Below are positions 42,299-50,708 of a stretch of DNA of 64,000 nt, in pieces (the stretch's first letter is position 1; each line of letters opens with the position of its first letter). The DNA comes from a bacterium (GTDB lineage Bacteria; AUK180): the NCBI GenBank assembly GCA_023144005.1, contig JAGLGN010000001.1, positions 116,853 through 180,852 on the forward strand, in the 5' to 3' direction. The notes under the pieces are model-generated. The model saw only the letters and a program-made list of their open reading frames with translations. It was not told the origin of the DNA and ran no database searches. The translations under genes were made by a program, and so were the position numbers.

Positions 42299-43305
42299 AA
42301 ATAAGAACATTGCTAATTGCCTTAATGCTTTTCACTCTTTTATCCTGTGCTGATAAGAAGACTGCCGATAGCGAGAAGCCCGAAAAAAAGAAGATCAGCG
42401 TCGGCGTAGTGCTTTCGGTCGGGGGAAGAGGAGACAATTCATTTAATGACTCTGCGGTGCGCGGAGCGGAAAAGGCCGAAAAGGATTTCGACGTCACCGT
42501 AAATATCGGACAGCCGGCGAGGCTGGCGGAGGACAAGAAATATCTGAATACATTCGCGGCAATGGAATGCGACCTCGTCGTGGGCGTAGGCTTTCTTATG
42601 AAGGACTCTGTAGAAGAGATCGCAGCCAAATACCCGAAGGTAAAATTCATCATCATTGATTCCGTCTCAAAGGGAGACAATATCAGATCTATAGTTTTCA
42701 AAGAAGACGAAGGTTCTTTTCTGGTGGGAGCCATCGCCGCTTTGAAGAGTGAAAATGCAAAAATAGGGTTTATAGGCGGCATGAAAGTCCCCTTGATCAA
42801 GAAATTCGAGCGGGGATACAATGAGGGCGCAAAATATATTAACCCTGACATAGAGATATTCAATCGGTATATCGGTTCCGGAGGAGATGCTTTTCACGAC
42901 CCCGTGAAGGCGGAGCAGATAGCCACCACCCTTTTCAAGAATGGTGCCGATATTATTTATCATGCCGCGGGGCAATCGGGGAATGGACTGATCAAGGCAG
43001 CACAACAAGAGAAGAAATTCGCGATCGGCGTGGATTCAAATCAAAATTATATGGCACCGGGATGGGTACTGACCTCAATGGTTAAAAATGTTGACGAAGC
43101 GGTTTATTCATCGATCGAGGACATCATCAAGGGACAGTTCACCTCAGGACTGCATATTCTGGGTTTGAAGGAAAAAGGCGTAAATTATGCCCTTGACGAA
43201 TACAATAAGGAGCTGCTCGATAGTAGTATTCTTAAAAAAATCGAAGATATCCGGAGTAAGATCATCAGCGGAGAGATCCAGATAGTGGAAAATACTGAAG
43301 AATAA
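42295..43305 (+). CDS. BMP-family (Med-like) substrate-binding lipoprotein
   Basis: 336 residues. Lipoprotein signal with LLSC at residues about 16-19. The family signature is clear: VVLSVGGRGDNSFNDSAVRG, CDLVVGVGFLMKDSVEEIA, VKFIIID, FKEDEGSFLVGAIAAL, IGFIGGMKVPLIKKFERGY and GADIIYHAAGQSGNGLIKAAQQ. BMP proteins bind nucleosides for ABC import. The ATPase follows directly (ATG adjoining the stop). Normally two permease genes come next; here the RiPP-like cluster comes instead. Confidence 0.93.
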   Translation: MKIRTLLIALMLFTLLSCADKKTADSEKPEKKKISVGVVLSVGGRGDNSFNDSAVRGAEKAEKDFDVTVNIGQPARLAEDKKYLNTFAAMECDLVVGVGFLMKDSVEEIAAKYPKVKFIIIDSVSKGDNIRSIVFKEDEGSFLVGAIAALKSENAKIGFIGGMKVPLIKKFERGYNEGAKYINPDIEIFNRYIGSGGDAFHDPVKAEQIATTLFKNGADIIYHAAGQSGNGLIKAAQQEKKFAIGVDSNQNYMAPGWVLTSMVKNVDEAVYSSIEDIIKGQFTSGLHILGLKEKGVNYALDEYNKELLDSSILKKIEDIRSKIISGEIQIVENTEE

Positions 43306-44787
43306 ATGATCTCTACAGAAAAGCTCTCCAAATCCTTCTACGGCAAATTCGCCAATGAGAACATTGATCTCGAGGTGAAAGCCGGCGAAGTTCACGCCAT
43401 ACTGGGCGAGAATGGAGCGGGAAAGACCACTTTGATGAAAATGCTCACCGGAATATATTCGCCGGACAGCGGAAAGATCTTTTTTAAGGGCGAAGAGATC
43501 GCAGGACTCAACCCGGGAAAGGCCAAAGATCTTGGCATCGGAATGATACATCAGCATATTCTATTGATCGATAATTTCACCGCCTGGGAAAACATAGTAC
43601 TGGGAAATGAGACCGGAACACCATTTATGAAAAAGGAGATCATGCTCGCTAAGTTGGAGGAGCTCAAGCTGCAGTACGGTCTGACCGTAGATCTGAATTC
43701 TTTCATCTCAGATATCAGCGGCGGCCAGAAGCAGCAGGTTGAGCTGCTGAAATTACTGTATCGGGATTTCGATCTGCTGATCTTCGACGAGCCCACGGCA
43801 TTGCTGGCACCGGAAGAGATCGAGGGCCTTTATCGGATAATGAAAGAGCTGAGGAATAAGAATAAATCAATAATCTTCATAACACATAAACTCAAGGAGA
43901 TCTTTGCAATAGCAGACCGGGTTTCGACGCTTTGCTGCGGTAAAATACTGGGAACTTACGAGATCGCGGATGTCAGCGAAAAGAGCCTGATAGCAGAGCT
44001 CTTCGGAGAAGATCTTCCACAGCAGCAGTTCACAGATAAAAGCACTAAGGATTTTTCCGGAGAACTGCTTATAAAGGAACTATCCATCCCCGGCATTCTA
44101 AACATCGGGGAACTTTGTGTAAAAAAAGGAGAGATCTACGGGATCGCCGGCATTGAAGGAAACGGCCAAAAGGAATTTCTGGACCTTCTCTTTGATGCGG
44201 TTAAAGGCAAGAAAGAGATCTACTTTGACAATATACGAATGGATAAAGGACTGAGAAGGATGTGCGCGTTAATTCCGGAAGACCGCAGCACTGAGGCATT
44301 GCTGCCTGCTAAATGCCTTTGGGAAAATTTTCTTTTCAATACCAGCAATCTGAGCAGGACTTCTGAATTCGGCATCATCGACAAGCAGAAGGCAGCAATA
44401 ATATCTGAAGAGATCATCGGCCAGATGAATGTTAAAGCCGGATCTTCCGCTGACCGTATAAATGACCTATCCGGAGGGAATCAGCAGAAATTCATACTGG
44501 GGCGGGAACTGTATTTTGAACAGAGTTTCATTATCGCTAAAAACCCGACCCGTGGCCTCGATGTAAAATCGGAACGTTTTGTGCACGAATACTTGAGGAA
44601 ACAAGCGGCAAAAGGAAAAGCAATTATACTTTTCTCGACCGAATTGCCGGAATTAATTAATATATCCCATCGCATCGGAGTGCTTTACCGTGGAAGCATC
44701 CTGACCGAATTCAAAAAGCAGGATTTCTCCCCGGAAAAGATTGGAAAGGCGATGCTTGGGGTATTGGAGGATCAGAATGTTCGATGA
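43306..44787 (+). CDS. ABC transporter ATP-binding protein (nucleoside/sugar type, two NBDs)
   Basis: 493 residues, RbsA/BmpC-like tandem nucleotide-binding domains. First domain: Walker A GENGAGKTTLMKML, signature ISGGQKQQVE, Walker B LLIFDEPTALL. Second domain: degenerate phosphate loop (AGIEGNGQKEF) but intact signature LSGGNQQKFILGREL and PTRGLD, as usual for this class. It should power import with two membrane permeases, which are not downstream. The gene runs 11 bases into the start of the PqqD-like gene behind GGAGG, so it is probably translated together with the next four genes. Confidence 0.92.
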   Translation: MISTEKLSKSFYGKFANENIDLEVKAGEVHAILGENGAGKTTLMKMLTGIYSPDSGKIFFKGEEIAGLNPGKAKDLGIGMIHQHILLIDNFTAWENIVLGNETGTPFMKKEIMLAKLEELKLQYGLTVDLNSFISDISGGQKQQVELLKLLYRDFDLLIFDEPTALLAPEEIEGLYRIMKELRNKNKSIIFITHKLKEIFAIADRVSTLCCGKILGTYEIADVSEKSLIAELFGEDLPQQQFTDKSTKDFSGELLIKELSIPGILNIGELCVKKGEIYGIAGIEGNGQKEFLDLLFDAVKGKKEIYFDNIRMDKGLRRMCALIPEDRSTEALLPAKCLWENFLFNTSNLSRTSEFGIIDKQKAAIISEEIIGQMNVKAGSSADRINDLSGGNQQKFILGRELYFEQSFIIAKNPTRGLDVKSERFVHEYLRKQAAKGKAIILFSTELPELINISHRIGVLYRGSILTEFKKQDFSPEKIGKAMLGVLEDQNVR

Positions 44788-45058
44788 AAGCACAATATTT
44801 GTGGTAGACAACAATATCATGTTCACAGACCTTAAGGATGAAATTGTTCTTTTCAGCAATAAGAATCAATTCTATTACAGCCTTAATACCGTTGGCGGTG
44901 ATGTATTTCACCTGATCCTTAAGGAACTTGAATTCTCAGAGATCGTGGAAAAAATGTACAAATCATTCAAGGGAGAGGTTTCCAAAGAGGAGCTAAGGTC
45001 GGATATTTCCGAGATCATAGAAGATCTTATCGGCGAAGGGATAGTAAAGAAGAAGTGA
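44777..45058 (+). CDS. PqqD-like RiPP recognition element protein
   Basis: 93 residues from ATG 44777, behind GGAGG inside the end of the ABC ATPase gene. The pattern matches PqqD/RRE folds: initial beta strands with IVLFSNKNQFYYSLNTVGGDVFHLIL and a helical half with KMYKSF, VSKEELRSDISEIIEDLIGEGIV. Such proteins bind leader peptides of ribosomally made peptides and present them to modifying enzymes. It is upstream of a lasso-B2-type protease and a radical SAM enzyme, and the precursor leader has the YxxPxL motif read by RRE domains, which supports the role. An alternative is the HPr-rel-A system PqqD family, which also pairs with an HprK-like kinase. Confidence 0.8.
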   Translation: MFDESTIFVVDNNIMFTDLKDEIVLFSNKNQFYYSLNTVGGDVFHLILKELEFSEIVEKMYKSFKGEVSKEELRSDISEIIEDLIGEGIVKKK

Positions 45059-45462
45059 TATTGAAGAAGCTCATATTAGCACCTCAGATCATCTTTTACC
45101 TTATCTTGATCGAAACGATGATCTTCTTTTCGGTCCCCATGGCAAAAAATGTAAAGATCCTCGGCGGAATGCCCGTCTACCTCAAGGGATTTTCCAATGA
45201 ATATGTGATCTCCGCCATAAATACCATTTTGTACAAGAATTTTCTCGGAATGCACCTCTTTGTCGCTAATTGTATTCGCTACTCTCTTTTAGGATTTCTC
45301 TTTTTATCAAAACGGATTCCGGTATTAAGAGTGGCATTGGGAGTAAAAAAGAGCAACGGCCGGATACAGGGGCATATGTGGCTTGAAAATTGCACCTCTG
45401 TAATGTTCGAGCCGGCTGCCACAAGCGGCGAATATAAGAAGCTTGGAGAGTTTTACAGATGA
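45055..45462 (+). CDS. Lasso-peptide-B2-type leader protease (transglutaminase-like)
   Basis: 135 residues starting at GTG 45055 (4-base overlap with the RRE gene). C-terminal half follows the B2 pattern: C73 in NCIRYSLLGFLFLSKR, then LRVALGVKKSNGRIQGHMWLEN with H107; Cys-His pair fits the papain/transglutaminase-like triad, the third residue being less certain. The N-terminal 30 residues are hydrophobic and may contact the membrane. B2 enzymes remove leader peptides in lasso biosynthesis. The gene ends in ATGA, overlapping the radical SAM start. Here no lasso cyclase accompanies it, so it probably trims a different, radical-SAM-modified peptide. Confidence 0.82.
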   Translation: MILKKLILAPQIIFYLILIETMIFFSVPMAKNVKILGGMPVYLKGFSNEYVISAINTILYKNFLGMHLFVANCIRYSLLGFLFLSKRIPVLRVALGVKKSNGRIQGHMWLENCTSVMFEPAATSGEYKKLGEFYR

Positions 45463-46514
45463 AGATAATCAAGGACCTGAAACACATTCAAAAAAAGATG
45501 ATCGCGGAGAGAATACCGATCTCGATCAACTTCGAACTGACACATAGATGCAATTACGACTGCATACATTGTCTCAGAGATATCAGGAACACTCCCGAGC
45601 TCGATACTAAGGAAGTATTTCGCATTCTTCAGGAGATCAAAGACGCTGGAGCTTTAGAGCTGTCCCTTACCGGAGGAGAGATATTCCTTAGAGAAGATAT
45701 CTGGGAGATCCTGGATAAAATAAAGGAATTGAGATTCTCCACCACCATATTTTCCAATGGCTGGCTTCTGGATGAAAAAACCGTCAAAAGGATCAGCACA
45801 TATTCCATTAAAGGGATCGATATCAGCCTCTATGGCATGGATCCAGAGATCCATGACAAGGTTACAACGATTAAAGGATCTTTTAATAAGCTTATGCAGA
45901 ACCTTAAGCTCCTGAAAAAATACAATGTCCCCGTGAGACTGAAGATGATGCTTTTCCGCTTCAATGTGAAGGAGCTTGAAAAGGTCTATGAATTCGCCAA
46001 GCGCGAGGACTATCAATTCACATTTGATGAACTCCTTTTTGTAGCCGATTCCGGATCGAGAATCCCTTTTGACTATGCTGTTTACGGTGATCAGATCGCG
46101 TACATTGAGAAGTTCAGATTAAAACTTTCTTCCAGCGACAGTATCTGGGTTGACTATGACATCGAGAACCGGGCCGGCGCGAGGATAATGTGCACCGCGG
46201 CGAGGTCTACAGCCGCGATCACCCCCGATGGAGACCTATTACCGTGTATCGTCTGGCGAAGACCCATAGGGAATCTTAAAAAAAATTCCTTCAAGGAATT
46301 ATGGAATAATTCAGAAAATGTGAAGAAACTACTTGACATTGAGGATAGAAATTTTGTAAAATGTATAAGTTGCAGACTAAGTGCTGCCTGTAGAGTTTGC
46401 CCCGGAATGAATGAGGGAGAGCATAACAACCCGTTCACGCCGTCTTTTCAGAAGTGCAGACTCACTGAAATTAAAGCGGAGGTTTTAGATGACTATAAAA
46501 AGGAAATACATTAA
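45459..46514 (+). CDS. Radical SAM/SPASM peptide maturase
   Basis: 351 residues. Radical SAM core with C31-x3-C35-x2-C38 (RCNYDCIHC) binding the [4Fe-4S]-SAM cluster, glycine-rich LSLTGGEIFLRED and the barrel segments FSNGWLLD and KGIDISLYGMD. The C-terminal SPASM region has cysteines in ARIMC, LLPCIVWRR, KCISC, AACRVC and QKCRL, enough for auxiliary Fe-S clusters. Such enzymes make thioether, carbon-carbon or epimerised residues in peptides. The precursor gene starts inside this gene (46489), so the pairing is certain to be close. The core has two cysteines and no aromatic residue, favouring a thioether-type product; this is inference. No built-in RRE, consistent with the separate PqqD-like protein. 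Confidence 0.87.
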   Translation: MKIIKDLKHIQKKMIAERIPISINFELTHRCNYDCIHCLRDIRNTPELDTKEVFRILQEIKDAGALELSLTGGEIFLREDIWEILDKIKELRFSTTIFSNGWLLDEKTVKRISTYSIKGIDISLYGMDPEIHDKVTTIKGSFNKLMQNLKLLKKYNVPVRLKMMLFRFNVKELEKVYEFAKREDYQFTFDELLFVADSGSRIPFDYAVYGDQIAYIEKFRLKLSSSDSIWVDYDIENRAGARIMCTAARSTAAITPDGDLLPCIVWRRPIGNLKKNSFKELWNNSENVKKLLDIEDRNFVKCISCRLSAACRVCPGMNEGEHNNPFTPSFQKCRLTEIKAEVLDDYKKEIH

Positions 46515-46644
46515 ACCGGTTTTGACCAAGTATGAAAAGGTCCGTGATGTTACTACTGCTACGGTAGCTCTTGAAGGAACTGCCAGTGCAGCAGATTGCA
46601 CACTTACGCGTTGTACTTCAGAACCCCCTGCGATCAAAGGTTAA
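46489..46644 (+). CDS. RiPP precursor peptide (51 residues)
   Basis: Starts ATG 46489, GGAGG at 46479-46483, overlapping the last 26 bases of the radical SAM gene; stop TAA 46642-46644. Residues 7-12 are YIKPVL, matching YxxPxL, and T22 falls at the conserved leader threonine of lasso precursors (YxxPxLxxxGxxxxxT, with E16 instead of G). Predicted core is from about residue 24 on: Ala/Thr/Ser-rich, with C37 and C42 (CTLTRC), Pro-Pro 46-47 and a C-terminal Gly. No Asp or Glu lies at core positions 7-9, so a standard lasso ring is not expected. No aromatic residue after Y15. The product is unknown. Confidence 0.85.
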   Translation: MTIKRKYIKPVLTKYEKVRDVTTATVALEGTASAADCTLTRCTSEPPAIKG

Positions 46645-46651
46645 TTTTTAA

Positions 46652-47625
46652 TTGGATACTCTCCAAGTAATTACAGACACCTTTCAGAAACTTCAAGAGA
46701 TAGTTGATCTCGATTTTTTTTTAAGAAACAGTTTCCGCTTTTAGAATTACAAGTTCATTCAAATTACCGCAGCGTTGAAGAATCCTTTCAGCGTTTTTTT
46801 TCATCTGGAGGACTCCGCCCCAGTTTTTCCTATAATATCAATGTGATCAATACAAAAGGAATCTCTCTTGGATATGTTATTGGCGGGATTAAACAAAAAC
46901 CCATTCACGAAGAAAAACTCTTTGCCTTATTCGAGAGCGCCGGCAGGATCGTCGGCGTGTTCCGCGACGGCTTTTACATTATTCTGGACAAGAAAAATAA
47001 TACCGGCGCGATATTCGGGAATTTCTCCCCTCAATGGGATAATTCATATTTGAATGCGTTTATTTTTACTCCGCTTGTGGAGTTGATCATCAGGGCATCG
47101 GGGTTTTTCTCGGTTCACGCAGGAGCGGTTGAAGATAAAACCGGGAATTGTATACTCATTTTCGGAGATAGCGGAACAGGAAAAACTACAGCTACCTTGA
47201 GAAAGGCTTTAAGCGGCAGCCGGCTCATGGGGGACGATACGATAATGCTCGACGATCAATTAAATGCTTTCTCATTTTTGAAACCGCTGCATTTATATCA
47301 GGACTCTTTGAAATTATTGGGACTGTCCACAGAGCTCGGACCCGTAGAAAAAGGCAAAGGAGAATTCACTATCAGCGAACTCCCCTCTTCAATTGAACCT
47401 TATAACGGGCGGGCGAAGATAGAGAAATTGTATTTTCTTGGCCTAGCGGGAGGGAGTCGAAAAATGGAATCGTCGGAGGTATTCCGTAAACTTCTATCGT
47501 ATTCGATGATACCCGTCGGCAAGGAAGGAGTGCAGGCTCAAATGGACCTTTTGAAGAAGATATCTTCTATACCCGCGGTTGAAATTTCAAGAGAAGAATT
47601 CGGGGAGATCGATGGTTTTCAATAA
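46652..47625 (+). CDS. HPr-kinase-like protein, apparent frameshift at a T9 run
   Basis: HPrK/P-like P-loop kinase. Frame A opens at TTG 46652 (MDTLQVITDTFQKLQ) and reaches a run of nine T (46714-46722); a -1 shift there continues into the frame that encodes KKQFPLLELQVHSNYRSVEE and the main domain. In that frame the first start codon available is GTG 46843, which would give 260 residues; the joined product is about 324. The kinase part has Walker A FGDSGTGKTT (about residue 166 of the joined protein), LMGDDTIML (HPrK-like metal and substrate residues) and SVHAGAVE. HprK-like enzymes phosphorylate lasso peptides such as paeninodin. A homopolymer sequencing error is the simplest cause, genuine slippage the alternative. 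It overlaps the next gene by 14 bases. Confidence 0.75.
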
Positions 47626-50107
47626 AAATTTCTTCGTTTCACTTACGCTTCTGCTGCTTATGCTCATCTCGATCAAGGTGATCACCGGAGATTATACGGG
47701 AGTACCGGGAATGTTCGCCATTTTCACCATCTTCTATCTGCTTCCTCTCGCATTATATCTCAAGAAGGCACCTGATTATTTTCTGGGAGCGGCTTTGGCT
47801 ATCCTTCCTTTGGCATTCTGGTTCAGGACACATAATCCGTATGCGATAAAGGCACCGATATTCGCATTATTTCTAATTCCCCTTTTCATATCACTTCTTC
47901 TGGAAAAAAAGAAGCGGGAAACAACACTCTTTGACATTATTGTTCTCTCGGCAATGCCTTTTATCTTCCTGCTTTCCCTATTCCCCCCTATGGCGGGAGA
48001 GAAATTGGCGGAAAGCGCAATACACTTCGCCGCTTTCTTTTGTGTTTATCTGGGAATGCGCAATACACACAAACCTTTAAGGATCGGGAATGTCCTGATC
48101 TTCATCGGGGTAATGACATCTATCTGGGGTATCGTACAATGGTTAGGCATGGATCCATTCATCCCTATTCCTCAATATTCCAAATTCGACCCGTCGAACC
48201 GAATACTCGGGACCCTGGGGAATGCGAATTTTCTTTCCGGGTATCTGATCGGGATCTTTGCATATACTTTTTTCAGATTCATATCACGGCCGGGGAAAAT
48301 ACTGGGCGTCGCTCTCTCACTTACACTCATTTCCATTCTGCTGACAGGCACAAGAGGAGTGATCGCCGCATTTGTACTGGGCCTGCTCATATTCGCGGTT
48401 TTAATGCCGAAAAACCGCAAGGGCATCGCCATCGCCTTTGTACTCCTTCTTGTCTTGGTATTCCTGATCCCGGGTACACGCAAAAGGTTTATGATGATGC
48501 CGGGGCAGATCATTAATAAGACCGGCTCGCTGGGACAGCGGGGCCTTATGTGGAAAACGGCTGGATCGATGATCAAGGATCGGCCCTTCGGTGTCGGACC
48601 TGCCGGATTCCGGCTGCTCTATCCGGATTATCAGGGACAGCATCTTGATGACCCCGCATACAATCTCTTGTCCACCCATGCACGGCACCCGCATAATCAA
48701 TTACTGGAGTGGGCAGCGATAGGATCAGTATTTCTCATGGCTTGGTTCTTGTTCATCATGCTCTTCACATTTCTTCTTTTCATCCGAGTTAAAAAGAAAG
48801 GGTATCTCGGAGCGGCGCTTTTTGCGTTAATGGTCATATTGCTGCACAATATGATCTCAGTCGTTTTGAATTACGAACCTGCGCTGACGGTCTTCGCCGT
48901 TCTGCTTGGGATGATCGGCGGATCGATCGGGCCCGCAAAATTTAAATTCAGCAGAAAACTCTTTATCATTCCCGCTCTGATGATCATTCCAGTTTTCCTT
49001 CTCGGTTTTTCAAAGATGATAGGAAGCTATTATTTCTCACGCGGCGTCGGTTTGATAAACTTTTACAATACTGCTCACGATCAGAAGATACTCCTTGACG
49101 CAAAAGAGGAATTGCTCACATCCGCCAAGTGGGACCCCGCATTCGTCAATTCATGGTACAGACTTGGAAATATTTACACCATCCTGGCAAGAAATGTAAA
49201 GGGGGAAGGAAAAAAGGAGTATTTCGAAAAGGCGGTTCATTACCTCAGAGAGGCGGATATGCGCAAACCCGCTTATTATGAGACCCGTTATAATATGGGA
49301 TTGGCGCTCATCAATCTTGGCCGCCTGGATGAGGCGGAGGCCGCTCTTGCCGGAGCGCTGTTGATCGAACCCAATAAATTAAATGCGCTCAGGCAATGGA
49401 CAGAACTCTATATCGGAAGAAACCGAAATACCGCATCTCAAGAGAGCAGGGCGGAGATATTAAGAAGACTGGACAGATTCTCCAAAGCCATAGAGATCAC
49501 CGCGCTGGGATTACCGCAAGTCGGGATCAAAATGAGGACGCAATTGACAGATGAAGTGTTCCGTTCCCGGCTCTATCTTCAGAAACAGAAGGCCTATCAC
49601 TTTTTCATTTGGGGTGATCTGAAAAAAGCGTATGATCTCTATTGCAAAGCATACGGAATTGACAATATCAGCGATGAGGAAAAAAAGCATATCATAAATA
49701 ATATCCTCGCCATTTCTAAAAAGGCAGGCGACCGGGAGTCATTGAAAAAATGGATCGCCGTCTACCGCAAAGACCTGCCCAGATCCGGCGAGGCATATCT
49801 GGAAGAAGCAATATACAGAACACTTTTCGAAGACCGTGATCAGGGAATTTCCATGTTGAAGGGATTGCTGGAAAAAGCTTCCTCCGGAGATATCAGACAT
49901 CATATTTACCAGATCCTTCTGAATAACTCTCTTGGAGATGTGATACATGCCGTTGGCGGGCCGGTGGCCCTTGGAAAGATCTCCGGACTGTTGTATACAG
50001 GAAAGAGCAAAGAACAATTGATCGGAAATTACCCCGAATATGAGGAGTTTATAAATGGATTCAGAGAAGATCCCTGGAAAAATATCAGAATTATTGAAGA
50101 TAATTGA
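47612..50107 (+). CDS. O-antigen ligase/polymerase-like membrane protein with TPR domain
   Basis: 831 residues from ATG 47612 (GGGGAG site); it overlaps the kinase gene by 14 bases. Residues 1-440 contain about twelve membrane helices with the Wzy/WaaL-type segments IFIGVMTSIWGIVQWLG and the large periplasmic loop RPFGVGPAGFRLLYPDYQ, HARHPHNQLLEWAAIG (conserved His). Residues 450-831 are soluble and helical, with TPR units (SWYRLGNIYTIL, YETRYNMGLALINLGRLDEAEAALAGAL). Wzy/WaaL proteins polymerise or attach O-antigen, but related proteins act on other polymers or proteins. Position after the RiPP genes may be coincidental. Confidence 0.82.
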   Translation: MVFNKNFFVSLTLLLLMLISIKVITGDYTGVPGMFAIFTIFYLLPLALYLKKAPDYFLGAALAILPLAFWFRTHNPYAIKAPIFALFLIPLFISLLLEKKKRETTLFDIIVLSAMPFIFLLSLFPPMAGEKLAESAIHFAAFFCVYLGMRNTHKPLRIGNVLIFIGVMTSIWGIVQWLGMDPFIPIPQYSKFDPSNRILGTLGNANFLSGYLIGIFAYTFFRFISRPGKILGVALSLTLISILLTGTRGVIAAFVLGLLIFAVLMPKNRKGIAIAFVLLLVLVFLIPGTRKRFMMMPGQIINKTGSLGQRGLMWKTAGSMIKDRPFGVGPAGFRLLYPDYQGQHLDDPAYNLLSTHARHPHNQLLEWAAIGSVFLMAWFLFIMLFTFLLFIRVKKKGYLGAALFALMVILLHNMISVVLNYEPALTVFAVLLGMIGGSIGPAKFKFSRKLFIIPALMIIPVFLLGFSKMIGSYYFSRGVGLINFYNTAHDQKILLDAKEELLTSAKWDPAFVNSWYRLGNIYTILARNVKGEGKKEYFEKAVHYLREADMRKPAYYETRYNMGLALINLGRLDEAEAALAGALLIEPNKLNALRQWTELYIGRNRNTASQESRAEILRRLDRFSKAIEITALGLPQVGIKMRTQLTDEVFRSRLYLQKQKAYHFFIWGDLKKAYDLYCKAYGIDNISDEEKKHIINNILAISKKAGDRESLKKWIAVYRKDLPRSGEAYLEEAIYRTLFEDRDQGISMLKGLLEKASSGDIRHHIYQILLNNSLGDVIHAVGGPVALGKISGLLYTGKSKEQLIGNYPEYEEFINGFREDPWKNIRIIEDN

Positions 50108-50708
50108 TAAATTGCTTGGCCCTGACGGATGCCCCTGGGATAAAGAACAAACCTTGAGAACAATGGTGAAAAATCTTATAGAGGAAACCTATGAGCTGGC
50201 CGATTCAATAAGAAAGAATGATCCGAAATTGATAATTGAGGAATTGGGCGACCTGCAATTCATCATACTCTTTCTCGGGAAATTGGCGCAACGGCAGTAT
50301 AAAATGGGGCTCTCATTATCTATCGAATCCATCATTGAGAAATTGATCCGGCGGCACCCTCATGTTTTCGGCGAGGCATCCGTTAGCAATTCCGCTCAAG
50401 TACTTGAGAATTGGGAAAAGATAAAATCTACCGAAAGAAAGGGGAAAGGGCCTCTTTCAGGTGTCCCCTCTTCGCTGCCTAACCTGATCAAAGCATTCAG
50501 GATAGGGGAAAAACTGGAGAGGATCAAAGAGACGCCAATCCCGGAAAGCGATCCTATAGAAGTATTGAAGGAAGCGCTGGATTCCAAGAACAAAGAAGAG
50601 CTCGGTAAAGGACTTTATCTGCTCGTACAGAAGGCAAGGGATCTGGGAATGGATGCCGATGAAGCTCTTTATATCATAACTGAAGAGCTCAGAGAAGCAT
50701 ATTCGTAG
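50055..50708 (+). CDS. mazG: MazG-family nucleoside triphosphate pyrophosphohydrolase
   Basis: 217 residues. It hydrolyses non-canonical or excess NTPs to NMP and PPi. MazG motif is clear: LIEETYELADSI and LIIEELGDLQF (ExxE-x12-28-ExxD metal-binding set), followed by LIRRHPHVFGE, the family's conserved stretch. It begins 53 bases inside the upstream gene behind GGAG and is the last gene of the plus-strand run. Confidence 0.94.
   Translation: MDSEKIPGKISELLKIIDKLLGPDGCPWDKEQTLRTMVKNLIEETYELADSIRKNDPKLIIEELGDLQFIILFLGKLAQRQYKMGLSLSIESIIEKLIRRHPHVFGEASVSNSAQVLENWEKIKSTERKGKGPLSGVPSSLPNLIKAFRIGEKLERIKETPIPESDPIEVLKEALDSKNKEELGKGLYLLVQKARDLGMDADEALYIITEELREAYS

Noticed and set aside
44777..46644. 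Calling the cluster a standard lasso-peptide biosynthesis locus
   Set aside because: The lasso cyclase (asparagine-synthetase-like) is missing, a radical SAM enzyme is present, and the core has no Asp/Glu at ring positions 7-9.
46843..47625. GTG at 46843 as the true start of the HPrK-like gene
   Set aside because: The upstream residues in the same frame back to the T9 run look coding, and the preceding frame supplies a plausible N-terminus, so a frameshift explains the data better; the GTG remains possible.
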